From Nesterenkonia sandarakina (lineage in GTDB: Bacteria > Actinomycetota > Actinomycetes > Actinomycetales > Micrococcaceae), in NCBI RefSeq assembly GCF_003003175.1, contig NZ_PVTY01000011.1:1-64000 (forward strand): 64,000 nucleotides of DNA, given 5' to 3'. A program made the translations under genes and the position numbers. Numbering within the stretch: position 1 is the stretch's first letter; each line of letters opens with the position of its first letter. The notes beneath the pieces are model-generated. The model did no database searches. It was given only the letters and a program-made list of their open reading frames with translations, and had not been told where the DNA came from. Below are positions 63,989-64,000 of this stretch, in pieces.

Positions 63989-64000
63989 TCCGCATAATGG

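Overview
The window is a GC-rich, densely coded actinobacterial chromosome segment, most likely from the order Micrococcales, family Micrococcaceae. A Nesterenkonia-like genus is only a guess, suggested by the many acidic proteins. The support is: a mycobacterial-type Kgd (multifunctional 2-oxoglutarate enzyme), PriA followed by an SseB-like gene, a SigH/SigR-RsrA pair, lexA divergent from a LysM division inhibitor, the short actinobacterial ribosomal protein bL37, GuaB1, many GTG starts, and repeated -10 boxes 6-7 bases before a start codon, which points to leaderless mRNAs.

Layout. 1-480: the 5' part of an IS110-family transposase that runs off the left edge, plus its upstream flank. 480-1823: a CapA-like secreted metallophosphatase. 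1985-3385: lexA and a divergent SOS-induced division inhibitor, with three LexA boxes between them. 3462-7673: hisC-hisB-hisH-priA-sseB (hisD and hisF are not here). 7714-10982: a MarR regulator, a PepSY lipoprotein, a NarL-type histidine kinase and its response regulator, which is broken by an internal deletion. 11006-19927: a three-ATPase FtsK/EccC-like protein with an FHA domain, divergent from a compact Tad/Flp pilus locus; a motif present three times lies between them. 19958-24702: prfB, ftsE with a very long acidic tail, ftsX and smpB. 24727-29004: a DUF6480-like membrane protein, an aldo/keto reductase, a YrhK protein and a glycoside hydrolase gene broken by a 37-bp tandem duplication. 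29061-34146: tmRNA, a pair of fluoride channel genes and a manganese-type ABC transporter operon ending in mntR, with an operator on its promoter. 34285-38379: doxX-aroA-rsgA-hisN. 38534-39827: sigH-rsrA with an autoregulatory-type promoter, and bL37. 39859-44443: kgd and a degenerate SGNH protein. 44652-48697: guaB1 and two CNNM/CorC-type membrane proteins. 48722-52192: a Zur box, znuACB and zur. 52231-56943: a HIT protein and HrpA. 57107-59985: tRNA-Leu(CAG), a secreted rhodanese and a TsuA-like thiosulfate transporter. 60031-63886: an acyltransferase, an esterase, a small membrane protein and a long-chain acyl-CoA ligase.

Most of this is core housekeeping. The unusual parts are the lone FHA-EccC ATPase facing the Tad locus, the roughly 490-residue tail on FtsE, two freshly broken genes (response regulator and glycoside hydrolase), the two possible SigH isoforms, the SGNH protein without its catalytic residues, and the truncated IS110 element with its possible bridge-RNA region.
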